From Fulvimonas sp. R45 (GTDB lineage: Bacteria > Pseudomonadota > Gammaproteobacteria > Xanthomonadales > Rhodanobacteraceae), in NCBI RefSeq assembly GCF_030504985.1, contig NZ_JASERU010000002.1:1-64000 (forward strand): a stretch of DNA of 64,000 bases, given 5' to 3'. How positions within the stretch are numbered: position 1 is the first letter of the stretch; every line of letters starts with the position of its first letter. Both the position numbers and the translations under genes were made by a program. The notes beneath the pieces were generated by a model, which did not search any database, was not told the origin of the DNA, and was given only the letters and a program-made list of their open reading frames with translations. This document shows, one piece after another, positions 27,315-35,603 of the stretch.

Positions 27315-28139
27315 TCAGTCGACGGCTGCGCTGTACCAGTCGCCCTGCCGCCGCACGCGGATCGGCATGTCGAACGTCTCGCCCAGCGCGGCGTCGGTGA
27401 GCGTGTCGGCCTTGCCGCCCTGGCGCAGCACGCGGCCGTCCCTGAGCAGCAGCACGTGGCCGATCTCGGGAACGATCTCCTCCACGTGGTGGGTCACCAG
27501 CAGCAGGGTGGTGCCGCCGCGGGCCAGCGCGCGCAGGCTTTCCAGGAAACGGCGGCGGCTGGCCAGGTCCAGTCCCGCGCAGGGTTCGTCCAGCAGCAGG
27601 GCGCGCGGACGGTGGACCAGGGCGCGGGCGATCAGCACGCGGCGCGCCTCGCCGGTGGACAGGCTGGCCATCTCGCGGCCGGCCAGGTGCGCGGCGTCGA
27701 GCTGGTCCAGCGCCGCCTGCGCGCGTTCGCGCATGGACTCGTTGACGTGGTGGTCCAGGCCCAGCCCGCGCGCGGCGAAGAAGCCGGAGACTACCGCGTC
27801 GAACACCTCCAGCGGCGCCTCGCTGGTGTAGTCGCGCTGCAGCGCCGGCGAGACGATGCCGAGCAGGCCGCGCAGTTCGGCCACGTTCCAGCGTTCGCGC
27901 CCGAACACCCGCACCGGGCTGCGGCCGTCCCCGTGCGCCAGCGGATAGAGCTGGCGCGCGACCAGCTTCACCAGGGTGGACTTGCCCGAGCCGTTGGGCC
28001 CGAGGATGGCGGCATGCTGGCCCTGCGCGATGCACAGGTCGAGGCGGTCGAGGATGGCGCGCCCGTCACGCAGCACGGTGGCGCGGTCGATCTCCAGCAA
28101 GGGTACGGAAGCGTCGGCGATGGCGGTTTCGGCGGTCAT
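27315..28139 (-). CDS. Orphan ABC transporter ATP-binding protein (ModF/YlmA-like)
   Basis: A 274-residue single ABC ATPase. Walker A is LGPNGSGKST (near residue 47), the signature is LSTGEARR, Walker B is ALLLDEPCAGLD, and the H-loop is VTHHVEEI. The phrase VREE-like ETHHVEEIVPEI near the H-loop is typical of the ModF/YlmA subgroup, whose members often lack a partner permease. No membrane subunit lies nearby, so it may be a soluble ATPase or use a distant permease. Three tandem octamers lie 40-63 bases upstream of the start. Start ATG 28139; next to a small lipoprotein gene on the same strand. Confidence 0.85.
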   Translation of the reverse strand: MTAETAIADASVPLLEIDRATVLRDGRAILDRLDLCIAQGQHAAILGPNGSGKSTLVKLVARQLYPLAHGDGRSPVRVFGRERWNVAELRGLLGIVSPALQRDYTSEAPLEVFDAVVSGFFAARGLGLDHHVNESMRERAQAALDQLDAAHLAGREMASLSTGEARRVLIARALVHRPRALLLDEPCAGLDLASRRRFLESLRALARGGTTLLLVTHHVEEIVPEIGHVLLLRDGRVLRQGGKADTLTDAALGETFDMPIRVRRQGDWYSAAVD

Positions 28140-28178
28140 GCCGGCACCATGCCCGCAAACGCGGCGGCTGGCAAGGAT

Positions 28179-28202
28179 GGACGTCCAGACGTCCGGACGT
28201 GC
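28179..28202. promoter_or_regulatory. Three tandem octamers upstream of the ABC gene
   Basis: GGACGTCC, AGACGTCC and GGACGTGC lie end to end without gaps, each close to palindromic. The layout recalls MetJ boxes (consensus AGACGTCT, in tandem). They lie 40 bases upstream of the minus-strand ABC ATPase start and just past the lipoprotein stop. Regulator unknown. Confidence 0.45.
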
Positions 28203-28209
28203 GGGAGGT

Positions 28210-28431
28210 CTACTGCGTTTGCGCCTCGATCTGCTTGCGCTGCTGCTCGGCCTGCTTGTTCACCAGCTTCTGCACGTCCTTCGCGCGCTGCTCGTCCTGC
28301 TTCAGCGCGTCCCACGGCGTGGCGACGGAAGCGGCGCGGGCCTGGCCGGTGCCGCCGGCCTGCGGTTCGGGCGGCTTGCCGGTGCAGGCGGCGAGGGCAA
28401 ACAGGCACAGCAGCGGCGGCAGGGTCTTCAT
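28210..28431 (-). CDS. Small lipoprotein, unknown function
   Basis: A 73-residue lipoprotein. The signal MKTLPPLLCLFALAAC gives a lipobox LAAC with Cys16. The mature part is short: a Pro/Gly/Ala linker, then a charged Gln/Lys-rich C-terminal helix (about 45-73, KDVQKLVNKQAEQQRKQIE) that looks coiled-coil. Start ATG 28431. I do not recognise a named family. The ABC ATPase follows 70 bases downstream on the same strand, so the two could share a transcript, though the octamer repeats between them argue for a separate promoter. Confidence 0.75.
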   Translation of the reverse strand: MKTLPPLLCLFALAACTGKPPEPQAGGTGQARAASVATPWDALKQDEQRAKDVQKLVNKQAEQQRKQIEAQTQ

Positions 28432-28513
28432 CGCGGTGTCCCGGTAGCGTCGATGCCGCCAGTGTCCCGCCGCGGGAGGCCGGGGGCAAGGCGGTTCGTG
28501 TAAGCTCTGGCGC

Positions 28514-29296
28514 ATGAACAGCCGCATCGACGCGTGGCAGCTGCAAGGCCACACCGCATTGATCACCGGCGCCAGCAAGGGCATCGGCCTGGCCGCTGCG
28601 CGCGAGCTGGCCGGGCTGGGCGCGAACCTGCTGCTGGTGGCGCGCGACGAGGACTACCTGGAGCAGGTGCGGGTGGACCTGGCCGACGACTTTCCCGGCG
28701 TGGACGTGCTGGCCTTCGGCGCGGACCTGGCCGAGGCGGAGGATCGCCTCGCGGTGTTCGACTGGGTGGCCGACCTGGGCCTGCCGCTGTCGCTGCTGGT
28801 CAACAACGCCGGCGGCAACCGGCCGATGGCCACGCTGGACTACGCCGCCGCCGACTACCGCGCGATCTTCGAGCAGAACCTGTTCTCCGCCTACGAGATG
28901 TGCCGCCTGGCGCACCCGCAGCTGGTGCAGCACGCCAACGCGGCGATCGTCAACGTGGGCTCGGTGTCCGGCGCCACCCACGTGCGCACCGGCTCGCCCT
29001 ACGGCATGAGCAAGGCCGCGCTGCACCAGCTCACCCGCAACCTGGCGGCCGAGTGGGCGGTGGACGGCATCCGGGTCAACGCGGTGGCGCCGTGGTACAT
29101 CCGCACCCAGCGCACCGATCCCGCGCTGGCCGACGAGGACTACCTGGAGGAAGTGCTGGACCGCACCCCGCTGCGCCGCATCGGCGAACCGGAGGAGGTG
29201 GCCGCGGCGATCGCCTTCCTGTGCCTGCCCGCGGCCAGCTACGTCACCGGCCAGGTGCTGGCGGTGGACGGTGGCTTCCTCAACTACGGGTTCTGA
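28514..29296 (+). CDS. SDR-family oxidoreductase (tropinone reductase-like)
   Basis: A 260-residue NAD(P)-dependent short-chain dehydrogenase, cytosolic. The cofactor motif is TGASKGIG (about 18-25), then NNAGGN, the catalytic Ser in VNVGSVSG, and YxxxK (YGMSK). The C-terminal GGFLNYGF resembles plant tropinone-reductase-like proteins, as does NAVAPWYIRTQ. An Arg at ARD after strand 2 suggests NADPH preference. The substrate is unknown. It is divergent from the small lipoprotein gene 82 bases away and is followed by a convergent DUF4124 gene, so it is a single-gene unit. Confidence 0.9.
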   Translation: MNSRIDAWQLQGHTALITGASKGIGLAAARELAGLGANLLLVARDEDYLEQVRVDLADDFPGVDVLAFGADLAEAEDRLAVFDWVADLGLPLSLLVNNAGGNRPMATLDYAAADYRAIFEQNLFSAYEMCRLAHPQLVQHANAAIVNVGSVSGATHVRTGSPYGMSKAALHQLTRNLAAEWAVDGIRVNAVAPWYIRTQRTDPALADEDYLEEVLDRTPLRRIGEPEEVAAAIAFLCLPAASYVTGQVLAVDGGFLNYGF

Positions 29297-29399
29297 GGCG
29301 TTTTCCACAGCCGCTGGGGAAAGCCTGGTGGCAAGCCTGTGGACAAGCGACCGGCGGCCTTGCGCATCAGGCGCTTGCCTTGCCTTGAGCAGGAAGTGA

Positions 29400-30020
29400 T
29401 CAGCAGTTCGTCAGCTGCGCGCGCAGCTCGGCTTCGCGCTGGAGCAGGGGCGGCTGGTCGCTCTGGAAGGCGCGGCGGAGCTTGTCCTCGTTCTCGTCCC
29501 AGGCGTCGCGCAGGGCCTGGCAGGTTTCCCGCGGGCCCAGCTCGCGGCAACTGTCCTGGACCCAGGTGTAGTGGCTGGCGACCAGTCCCGCGGTGACCTT
29601 GCCGTGGCCCATGTGGTTGGCCGCGCCGTAGGTGTCGGCCAGTGACGACGGCAGTACCCCGAGCATGCCCAGCGGCGCGAGGTAGGGCGCGGGCTGGCCG
29701 TTGCCGCTGAGGTAGGTCTTGCCGTCGGTGGCGCGCACGCAGCGGTACAGCACCGGCAGCGGCGCCGCGGGTGGCGGCGCTGCCACCGGGGGCGGGGCGG
29801 ACGGTGCGGGCGCCTGGGTTGCGGCGATGGGCAGCGGCGGCGGCAGCGCGACCGGCGCCGGGTCCGCGAGCTGCATGACCTGCTGGCGCTGGCCGGCGGC
29901 GCAGGCGCTGCCCTGGTAGCTCACCCGGCCGTCGGGGGTAATGCACTTGTAGACCGTGGTGGCCGCCGCGCCGGGGGCGGCGGCCAGGAGCAGCAGGAGC
30001 AGGATGCCGTGACGGGTCAT
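29400..30020 (-). CDS. DUF4124-type secreted protein
   Basis: A 206-residue exported protein of unknown function. Sec signal peptide at about 1-20 (ILLLLLLAAAPGAAA), then the DUF4124 core VYKCITPDGRVSYQGSAC, a Pro/Ala-rich linker (about 52-90), and a second half with LYRCVRATDGKTYLSGNG that looks like a repeat of the first module. Cysteines (KC...AC, RC, SC, TC, NC) could form disulfides in the periplasm. The DUF4124 domain is frequent in beta- and gammaproteobacterial envelope proteins. It lies 44 bases downstream of the degV-like gene on the same strand and may be its operon partner. Confidence 0.8.
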   Translation of the reverse strand: MTRHGILLLLLLAAAPGAAATTVYKCITPDGRVSYQGSACAAGQRQQVMQLADPAPVALPPPLPIAATQAPAPSAPPPVAAPPPAAPLPVLYRCVRATDGKTYLSGNGQPAPYLAPLGMLGVLPSSLADTYGAANHMGHGKVTAGLVASHYTWVQDSCRELGPRETCQALRDAWDENEDKLRRAFQSDQPPLLQREAELRAQLTNC

Positions 30021-30064
30021 GCGGCGATTCTATGCGGCCCGACGGCAGGCCGCGACGACGCGGA

Positions 30065-31009
30065 TCAGAACTCGGCGTCGTGTTCCTCGGCGGCGAAGCC
30101 CAGCGTCACCGCGCCTTCGCCCACGTTGACCATGCCGGTGATGCTCATCGGCGCCTCCAGCAGGGCCACGTTGCGTTCCTCGCAGGCCGCGCGCAGGCGT
30201 TCGTAGCCGGGCAACTGGTGCAGCTCGGCGAGGTCGCCGCCGTAGCTGAGGCACACCACCGGCACCAGCAGGCCGGCGTGCACGCGCCGGGCGGCGTAGC
30301 CGAACAGCGCCTGGGTGCCCTGCTCGAAGCCGCGCACCTTGCCCACCGGGCCGGTTTCGCCGCGGTAGCCGCGCAGGATCGGCTTGATGTCCAGGGTGGA
30401 GCCGAGCACGGCGCTGAACAGGCCCACGCTGCTGTCGCCCTTTTTCTTGGCGCGGGCGCGCAGGTAGTACAGGTCGCGCGGCAGCATGTAGCCGTAGGCG
30501 TTGTTGGCGACGTGCGCCAGCCGTTCGCGGATGGTGGCCGGCGGCTCGTCGGCGGCCACCAGCCGGGTCGCTTCCACCACCACCGGGCCGGCGCCGGCGA
30601 ACATGGTGCGGGTGTCGATCACCCGCAGCAGGAACGGCCCGGCCAGCCCCGCCGGCTCGCGCACGGCGCGGTAGCCCTTCAGCACCGCGAAGCTGGCCTT
30701 GGTGACGTTGTCGAAGATCGGGCTGCGGGTGGCGGTGATGGTGAGGCAGAACACGCAGTCCCGTTCCAGCACCAGCTTGTCCAGGAACAGCTTCTGCACG
30801 TCCTCCGCCGGGCAGGGTTCGGTCTCGGCGCTGTGGCTGCGGCTGCCCAGTTTCAGGTCCAGGAAGCGGTGGACCTCGGCGGGCGCGCGGTCGTCCTTGA
30901 AAGTGTCGCCGTCCACGCGCACGGTGATGGGCAGGACCGTGATGTCGTGCTGCTGCAGGAAGGCCTGCGGCAGGTCGCAGGACGCGTCGATGGCCACTCC
31001 CATGCGCAT
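30065..31009 (-). CDS. DegV-family fatty-acid-binding protein
   Basis: A 314-residue cytosolic protein of the DegV/FakB fold. The N-terminal strand VAIDASCDLP corresponds to the family's TDSxxDLP motif that grips the carboxylate of a fatty acid; LTITATRSPIFDN resembles the second binding element. In Firmicutes FakB hands fatty acids to the FakA kinase; no fakA homologue is visible here, so the role in this organism is open. Start ATG 31009 with GGAGGGG six bases upstream. The next ATG at 31003 is less well spaced. Confidence 0.85.
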   Translation of the reverse strand: MRMGVAIDASCDLPQAFLQQHDITVLPITVRVDGDTFKDDRAPAEVHRFLDLKLGSRSHSAETEPCPAEDVQKLFLDKLVLERDCVFCLTITATRSPIFDNVTKASFAVLKGYRAVREPAGLAGPFLLRVIDTRTMFAGAGPVVVEATRLVAADEPPATIRERLAHVANNAYGYMLPRDLYYLRARAKKKGDSSVGLFSAVLGSTLDIKPILRGYRGETGPVGKVRGFEQGTQALFGYAARRVHAGLLVPVVCLSYGGDLAELHQLPGYERLRAACEERNVALLEAPMSITGMVNVGEGAVTLGFAAEEHDAEF

Positions 31010-31211
31010 GGCATACCCCTCCGTCGGTCGGCGCGGCGACCATAGCACGCACGTCGGCGCCGGAAACTCGGAAAAATGGAAAGGTGGCGCGCAGGAGAGT
31101 GCGGCGGCGCCGGGCCAGGCGTTATCATGCGCGCGCATCTTTTGGCATCTCGCCGGCGTGGCGTCGCCGGTAACGCGCAGCGGAGGCCCGCCGCGCCGAC
31201 CAAGAGCCACC

Positions 31212-32003
31212 ATGAAAGACAAGCACGAGATCGTCTCCAACTGGCTGCCGCGCTATACCGGCACGCCGCTGGACCAGTTCGGCCAGTACGTCCTGCTCAC
31301 CAACTTCGGCCACTACGTGGAACTGTTCGCGCAGTGGCACGGGGTGGAGGTGCGCGGGCGCGACCGGCCCATGCCCAACGCCACCGCCGACGGCATCACC
31401 CTGATCAACTTCGGCATGGGCAGCCCCAACGCCGCCACCGTGATGGACCTGCTCGCCGCCGTCGAGCCGAAGGCCGCATTGTTCCTGGGCAAGTGCGGCG
31501 GGTTGAAGAAGAAGAACCAGATCGGCGACCTGATCCTGCCGATCGCGGCGATCCGCGGCGAGGGCACCAGCAACGACTACCTGCTGCCGGAGGTGCCGGC
31601 GCTGCCGGCGTTCCAGCTGCAGCGCGGCGTGTCCACCATGATCCGCGACCTCGGCCACGACTACTGGACCGGCACCGTCTACACCACCAACCGACGCGTA
31701 TGGGAGCACGACGACGCGTTCAAGGACTACCTGCGCCGCACCCGCTGCATGGCGATCGACATGGAGACCGCCACCATCTTCGCGGCGGGCTTCGCCAACG
31801 GCATCCCCTGCGGCGCGCTGCTGCTGGTCTCCGACCAGCCGATGATCCCGGAAGGCGTGAAGACCGAGGCCAGCGACCGCAGCGTCACCGCCAACTTCGT
31901 GGAGTCGCACATCCGCATCGGCATCGAGGCGCTGAAGCTGGTGCGCCGCAACGGCCGCAGCGTGAAGCACCTGCGCTTCGAGGGCGACAGCGAAGGGGAG
32001 TAA
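31212..32003 (+). CDS. amn: AMP nucleosidase, short form
   Basis: A 263-residue phosphorylase-superfamily enzyme predicted to hydrolyse AMP to adenine and ribose-5-phosphate. Typical elements: INFGMGSPNAATVMDLL, FLGKCGGLKKK, IAAIRGEGTSNDYLLPEVPALP and IDMETATIF with catalytic-site Glu/Asp residues, and LLVSDQPM. E. coli Amn is about 480 residues with an N-terminal regulatory domain; this one has only the catalytic domain, like the Bacteroides-type enzyme, so allosteric control by ATP and phosphate may differ. The ATG at 31212 fits the family N-terminus. It is divergent from the degV-like gene and monocistronic. Confidence 0.88.
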   Translation: MKDKHEIVSNWLPRYTGTPLDQFGQYVLLTNFGHYVELFAQWHGVEVRGRDRPMPNATADGITLINFGMGSPNAATVMDLLAAVEPKAALFLGKCGGLKKKNQIGDLILPIAAIRGEGTSNDYLLPEVPALPAFQLQRGVSTMIRDLGHDYWTGTVYTTNRRVWEHDDAFKDYLRRTRCMAIDMETATIFAAGFANGIPCGALLLVSDQPMIPEGVKTEASDRSVTANFVESHIRIGIEALKLVRRNGRSVKHLRFEGDSEGE

Positions 32004-32015
32004 GGGGTGTTCCGG

Positions 32016-32041
32016 CCGCTCGCGCGACTTCGCGCGGGCGG
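32016..32041 (+). terminator. Possible terminator of amn
   Basis: Hairpin CCGCTCGCGCG-ACTT-CGCGCGGGCGG (11-bp stem with one wobble) 12 bases past the amn stop. The T-tract is weak (GTTGG), so termination may need Rho. Confidence 0.4.
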
Positions 32042-32133
32042 TTGGTGCGGTGCTCCGGGTGTTGCAAGGGCATCCGTGGCGACGACACGGTATCCGTTCG
32101 CAAGATTTTGTTGCAAAAAGCAAATTACTATTG

Positions 32134-32163
32134 TTGATTTTTCGTTACGAGATGATCTACCCT
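32134..32163 (+). promoter_or_regulatory. Candidate promoter of the Oar-like receptor
   Basis: TTGATT (32134-32139), an 18-base spacer and TACCCT (32158-32163), at the edge of the only AT-rich patch in the intergenic region. The predicted start falls inside the palindrome just downstream. Confidence 0.45.
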
Positions 32164-32167
32164 CAAG

Positions 32168-32181
32168 TTAGATCGATCTAA
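32168..32181. promoter_or_regulatory. 14-bp palindrome at the predicted start site
   Basis: TTAGATCGATCTAA, a perfect palindrome, in the position of a repressor site. LacI- and GntR-type regulators control many xanthomonad TonB receptors, but no such gene is adjacent. Regulator unknown. Confidence 0.45.
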
Positions 32182-32383
32182 TCATCCCGGAAGATTGCGG
32201 ATCGGGCGCTTGCCGGATCCGCCGGTCGATCACCTGCACGCCTCCGTCGCTCTTGCGACCGGGAGCCACGAAGTCGTCCCGCGGCCATGGTGCGTGGCCG
32301 TTCTCCCCGGCTCTTCGTGGCGTGCACAGCCACCGCACCTCCGAATTCCGGACGGTGTCACTACAACCGGAGGGGTCTCTCCC

Positions 32384-35300
32384 ATGAGTATCAAGAAAGT
32401 CACGCGCGTGTCCCAGGGGAATGCGCAGCGCACGGTGCTGGCATTGGCCATCGCGGCAGGTTTCGCCCTGTCGGGGCAGGCTTCCGCCCAGGCCACGACC
32501 GGCACCATCTTCGGCACGGCGCCTGCAGCCAGCGGCACGGCCATCCAGGTGTCGGGTGGTTCGGGCTTCAACCGCACCGTGCAGGTCGATCCGTCGGGCC
32601 ATTACTCCATCAACGTCCCGGTAGGCTCGTACACGGTGAGCCTGCTGCAGAACGGGGCGGTCGTGCAGACGCACGAGCACGTCAGCCCGGTGGCCGGTGG
32701 CGCGCTCGAGGCCGATTTCGCCGGGGCCGGCGCAGGTGCCGCCAGCGCGAACGCGAAGAACCTGGCGGCAGTGACGGTGTCGGCCAGCGCGTTGCCGGCG
32801 ATCGACGTCACCTCGACCACGCAGAACACCACGATCACCTCGCAACAGCTTGCGCGGCTCCCGCTGGCCCGGACGTCCGCGGCCATTGCCCTGCTGGCTC
32901 CCGGAACCACCCAGGGCGCGGCCCGGCTGGGCAACGGCCCGATGGGCGACCCGCTGGTTTCCTTCGGCGGCTCGACGGTCGTCGAAAACGCGTACTACAT
33001 CAACGGGTTCAACACCACCGATCCGCTCTCGGACACCGGCGGCATCACGCTGCCCTACGGCTCCATCGATCAGCAGCAGACGCTGACCAGCGGCTACGGC
33101 GCCCAGTACGGCCGCTCGGCCGGCGGCGTGATCAGCCAGATCGGCAAGAGCGGCACCAACGAATGGCACTTCGGCGGCCAGGTGCTGTGGCAACCGGCGT
33201 TCGCGCAATCGGACTACGTCAACTACCACTACGCGAATCCGCGGGTGACCACGCCGGGCCAGCAGTACGGCGATCTCTACCGCTATCGCCAGGCCAGCAG
33301 CACCTGGAACACGGTCTACGACGTCTACGCGGGTGGCCCGTTGATCAAGGACAAGCTGTACATGTTCGTGTCGGCCGAGGCCAACAAGACGAGCAACAGC
33401 AACGTGCAGCCGATCACGTCCGGCGGCGGCCAGGTGGATTTCTCGACGACCAAGGCGCCGAAGTACTACGCCAAGCTCGACTGGAACATCAACGAGAACA
33501 ACATCCTCTCGCTGACCGGCATCCAGAACTCGTACCAGACCAGCGCGCCGGAAATCTACGGCTTCGACTACGACACGAAGCAGCAGGGCGCGTTCCAGAG
33601 CTACGGTCAGTACACCAAGGACACGTCCAAGATCTGGATCGCGAAGTACACCTCGTACCTCACCGACAACCTGACCATGACCGCCATGGTCGGCAAGATG
33701 CACAACAGCTACTACGTCGAGCAGCCGCCGGTCCCGGGGCTGGCTCCCGACACGGCGAACGTGCTCGGTTCGGGCAACGAAAACCCGCTCTATGGCGGCC
33801 CCGGCATCACCAGCCTGAACACCAGCACCAATATCGCCAACCCAAGCCACAAAGCCACCGTCACCAACTACCGCCTGGACCTGGACTGGAGGCTGGGCGA
33901 CCACGACCTGCAGTTCGGCATCGACAACGACAACGACGTCGACAGCGATGACGGCAGCCTGATGACGGGCCCGGGCTTCGCCTGGGACTACCACCACGTC
34001 GATGCCGGCAAGCCGGTCGCTTCAGGCGTCTACAACGTGGCGGCACCCAATACCCAGCCGGGCGGCGAAGACGGCTACATTGTCTCCAAGTACGTCTATG
34101 TCACCAGTGCCACCGTCAAGGTGGCGCAGCGCGCGCAGTACATCCAGGACAACTGGCAGGTCACGCCCAACCTGCTGCTGAACCTCGGCCTGCGCAACGA
34201 CCAGTTCACCAACTACAATCCGGCCGGCGTGGCCTACCTGCGGGAAACCAGCCCGCAGTGGGCGCCGCGGCTCGGCTTCAGCTGGGACGTGCTGGGCGAC
34301 TCGAGCCTGAAGGTGTTCGGCAACGTGGGCCGCTACTACATCGCGATGCCCAGCAGTGTCGCCCTGCGCGCCGCCGGCGCGCCGCTCTACACGCAGCAGT
34401 ACTTCACCTACGAAGGTATCGATCCGCAGACCGGCGCGCCGCTGGTCACGTATCCGCTGGCCACCAACGCCCCGGGCGGCGTGGTGCCGATCAACAACTC
34501 GGACGGTACGCCCATCGACCCCAAGACGGTGGCCGCCACCAATCTCAAGCCCGAGTACCAGGACCAGTTCGTACTGGGCATGCAGCAGCAGATCAACCAG
34601 TCCTGGGTCTATGGTGTCACCGGCATCGTCAACCGCATGGGACGTGCGATCGACGACTGGGGCGACCAGCAGATCATCTACGACCAGCTGATCGCCCAGG
34701 GCGCCGACCCCGCGACCCTGAAGATCGGCGACCTCAACGGTTCCTACCTGATCAACCCGGGCCAGACCAACACCATCCGGGTGAAGAACGAGGTGGGCGG
34801 CTACGACGAGGCCACCATCACGCGGGAGCAGATGGGCTTCCAGAAGCTCAAGCGCAAGTACTACGCGCTGGACATGTACCTGGAGCATCCGTTCGACGGC
34901 ACGTGGTACGGCAAGGTGGACTACACCTTCTCGCGCAGCTATGGCAACACCGAGGGACCGGTGCAGTCGAGCATCGGCCAGGGCGGCAGCTCGCAGTCCG
35001 CGACGGAACAGTGGGACTTCAGCCAGCTCATGGAATACGCGGGCGGCGTGCAGGCCAACGACCAGCGGCACCAGTTGCGCGCCTACGGCTACTACCAGCT
35101 GACGCCGGAGTGGACCGTGGGGGCGCAGTTGCGGATCGCCTCGGGGTATCCGAAGTTCTGCCTGGGCGCCTACGGCACGGACGAGATATCCGGCTTCAAC
35201 AACTACGGCAACACCGACTACCACTACTGCGGTGGCAAGCCGATGCCGCCGGCCGCGAACGGCCGTACCCCGTGGACGCACCAGCTCGACCTGCAGGTGG

Positions 35301-35491
35301 CCTATCGGCCGCTCTGGGCGGGCAGGAAGCTCGGCTTCCAGGTCCAGGTCTTCAACGTGCTCAACGAGCAGAAGGCGACCCAGTACGACTACGGCTATGG
35401 CCTGACCGCCGCGCCGGAGCCCACGTACATGCTCACCGCGGGCAGCGAGCTGCCGCGCTACGTGCAGCTCGGCGTGACCTACGACTGGTAA
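32384..35491 (+). CDS. Oar-like TonB-dependent outer membrane receptor
   Basis: A 1035-residue outer-membrane protein. A signal peptide (about 1-36, ending ASAQA) is followed by a carboxypeptidase-regulatory-like beta domain (about 40-110), a plug domain (about 125-240, with FGGSTVVENAYYINGFNTTDP and the typical YGAQYGRSAGGVI), then a large beta-barrel ending in the aromatic residue of TYDW. This architecture is that of the Oar/OmpA-related TonB receptors common in xanthomonads; cargo may be peptides, glycans or vesicle-linked, but is not known. Start ATG 32384 with GGAGGGG upstream. Monocistronic: a strong terminator follows. Confidence 0.93.
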   Translation: MSIKKVTRVSQGNAQRTVLALAIAAGFALSGQASAQATTGTIFGTAPAASGTAIQVSGGSGFNRTVQVDPSGHYSINVPVGSYTVSLLQNGAVVQTHEHVSPVAGGALEADFAGAGAGAASANAKNLAAVTVSASALPAIDVTSTTQNTTITSQQLARLPLARTSAAIALLAPGTTQGAARLGNGPMGDPLVSFGGSTVVENAYYINGFNTTDPLSDTGGITLPYGSIDQQQTLTSGYGAQYGRSAGGVISQIGKSGTNEWHFGGQVLWQPAFAQSDYVNYHYANPRVTTPGQQYGDLYRYRQASSTWNTVYDVYAGGPLIKDKLYMFVSAEANKTSNSNVQPITSGGGQVDFSTTKAPKYYAKLDWNINENNILSLTGIQNSYQTSAPEIYGFDYDTKQQGAFQSYGQYTKDTSKIWIAKYTSYLTDNLTMTAMVGKMHNSYYVEQPPVPGLAPDTANVLGSGNENPLYGGPGITSLNTSTNIANPSHKATVTNYRLDLDWRLGDHDLQFGIDNDNDVDSDDGSLMTGPGFAWDYHHVDAGKPVASGVYNVAAPNTQPGGEDGYIVSKYVYVTSATVKVAQRAQYIQDNWQVTPNLLLNLGLRNDQFTNYNPAGVAYLRETSPQWAPRLGFSWDVLGDSSLKVFGNVGRYYIAMPSSVALRAAGAPLYTQQYFTYEGIDPQTGAPLVTYPLATNAPGGVVPINNSDGTPIDPKTVAATNLKPEYQDQFVLGMQQQINQSWVYGVTGIVNRMGRAIDDWGDQQIIYDQLIAQGADPATLKIGDLNGSYLINPGQTNTIRVKNEVGGYDEATITREQMGFQKLKRKYYALDMYLEHPFDGTWYGKVDYTFSRSYGNTEGPVQSSIGQGGSSQSATEQWDFSQLMEYAGGVQANDQRHQLRAYGYYQLTPEWTVGAQLRIASGYPKFCLGAYGTDEISGFNNYGNTDYHYCGGKPMPPAANGRTPWTHQLDLQVAYRPLWAGRKLGFQVQVFNVLNEQKATQYDYGYGLTAAPEPTYMLTAGSELPRYVQLGVTYDW

Positions 35492-35531
35492 GCGGATCGC
35501 CCCTGGACCGGGCATCCATTGCAGTGCCCCG

Positions 35532-35560
35532 AAGCCGCCGGATTCGTCCGGCGGCTTTTT
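35532..35560 (+). terminator. Strong terminator after the Oar-like receptor
   Basis: AGCCGCCGGA-TTCG-TCCGGCGGCT with flanking A-T pair, then TTTT. Perfect 10-11 bp stem with a stable tetraloop. Confidence 0.9.
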
Positions 35561-35603
35561 CATGGGGGCGATGTGCCAGTGGTCATGTCGCGGGCCGGCC
35601 GCG

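Larger units (their letters stand above)
32004..32383. other. Promoter and long leader region of the Oar-like receptor
   Basis: No gene is seen in these 380 bases. In order: a GC-rich hairpin 32016-32041, an AT-rich patch at about 32100-32165 holding a candidate promoter, a 14-bp palindrome (32168-32181), then a leader of about 200 bases with GC-rich short repeats before the ribosome binding site CCGGAGGGG near 32368. Confidence 0.6.

Noticed and set aside
28179-28202. Naming the octamers as MetJ boxes
   Set aside because: The last base of each differs from AGACGTCT, no methionine gene is adjacent, and I cannot show that this organism has MetJ.
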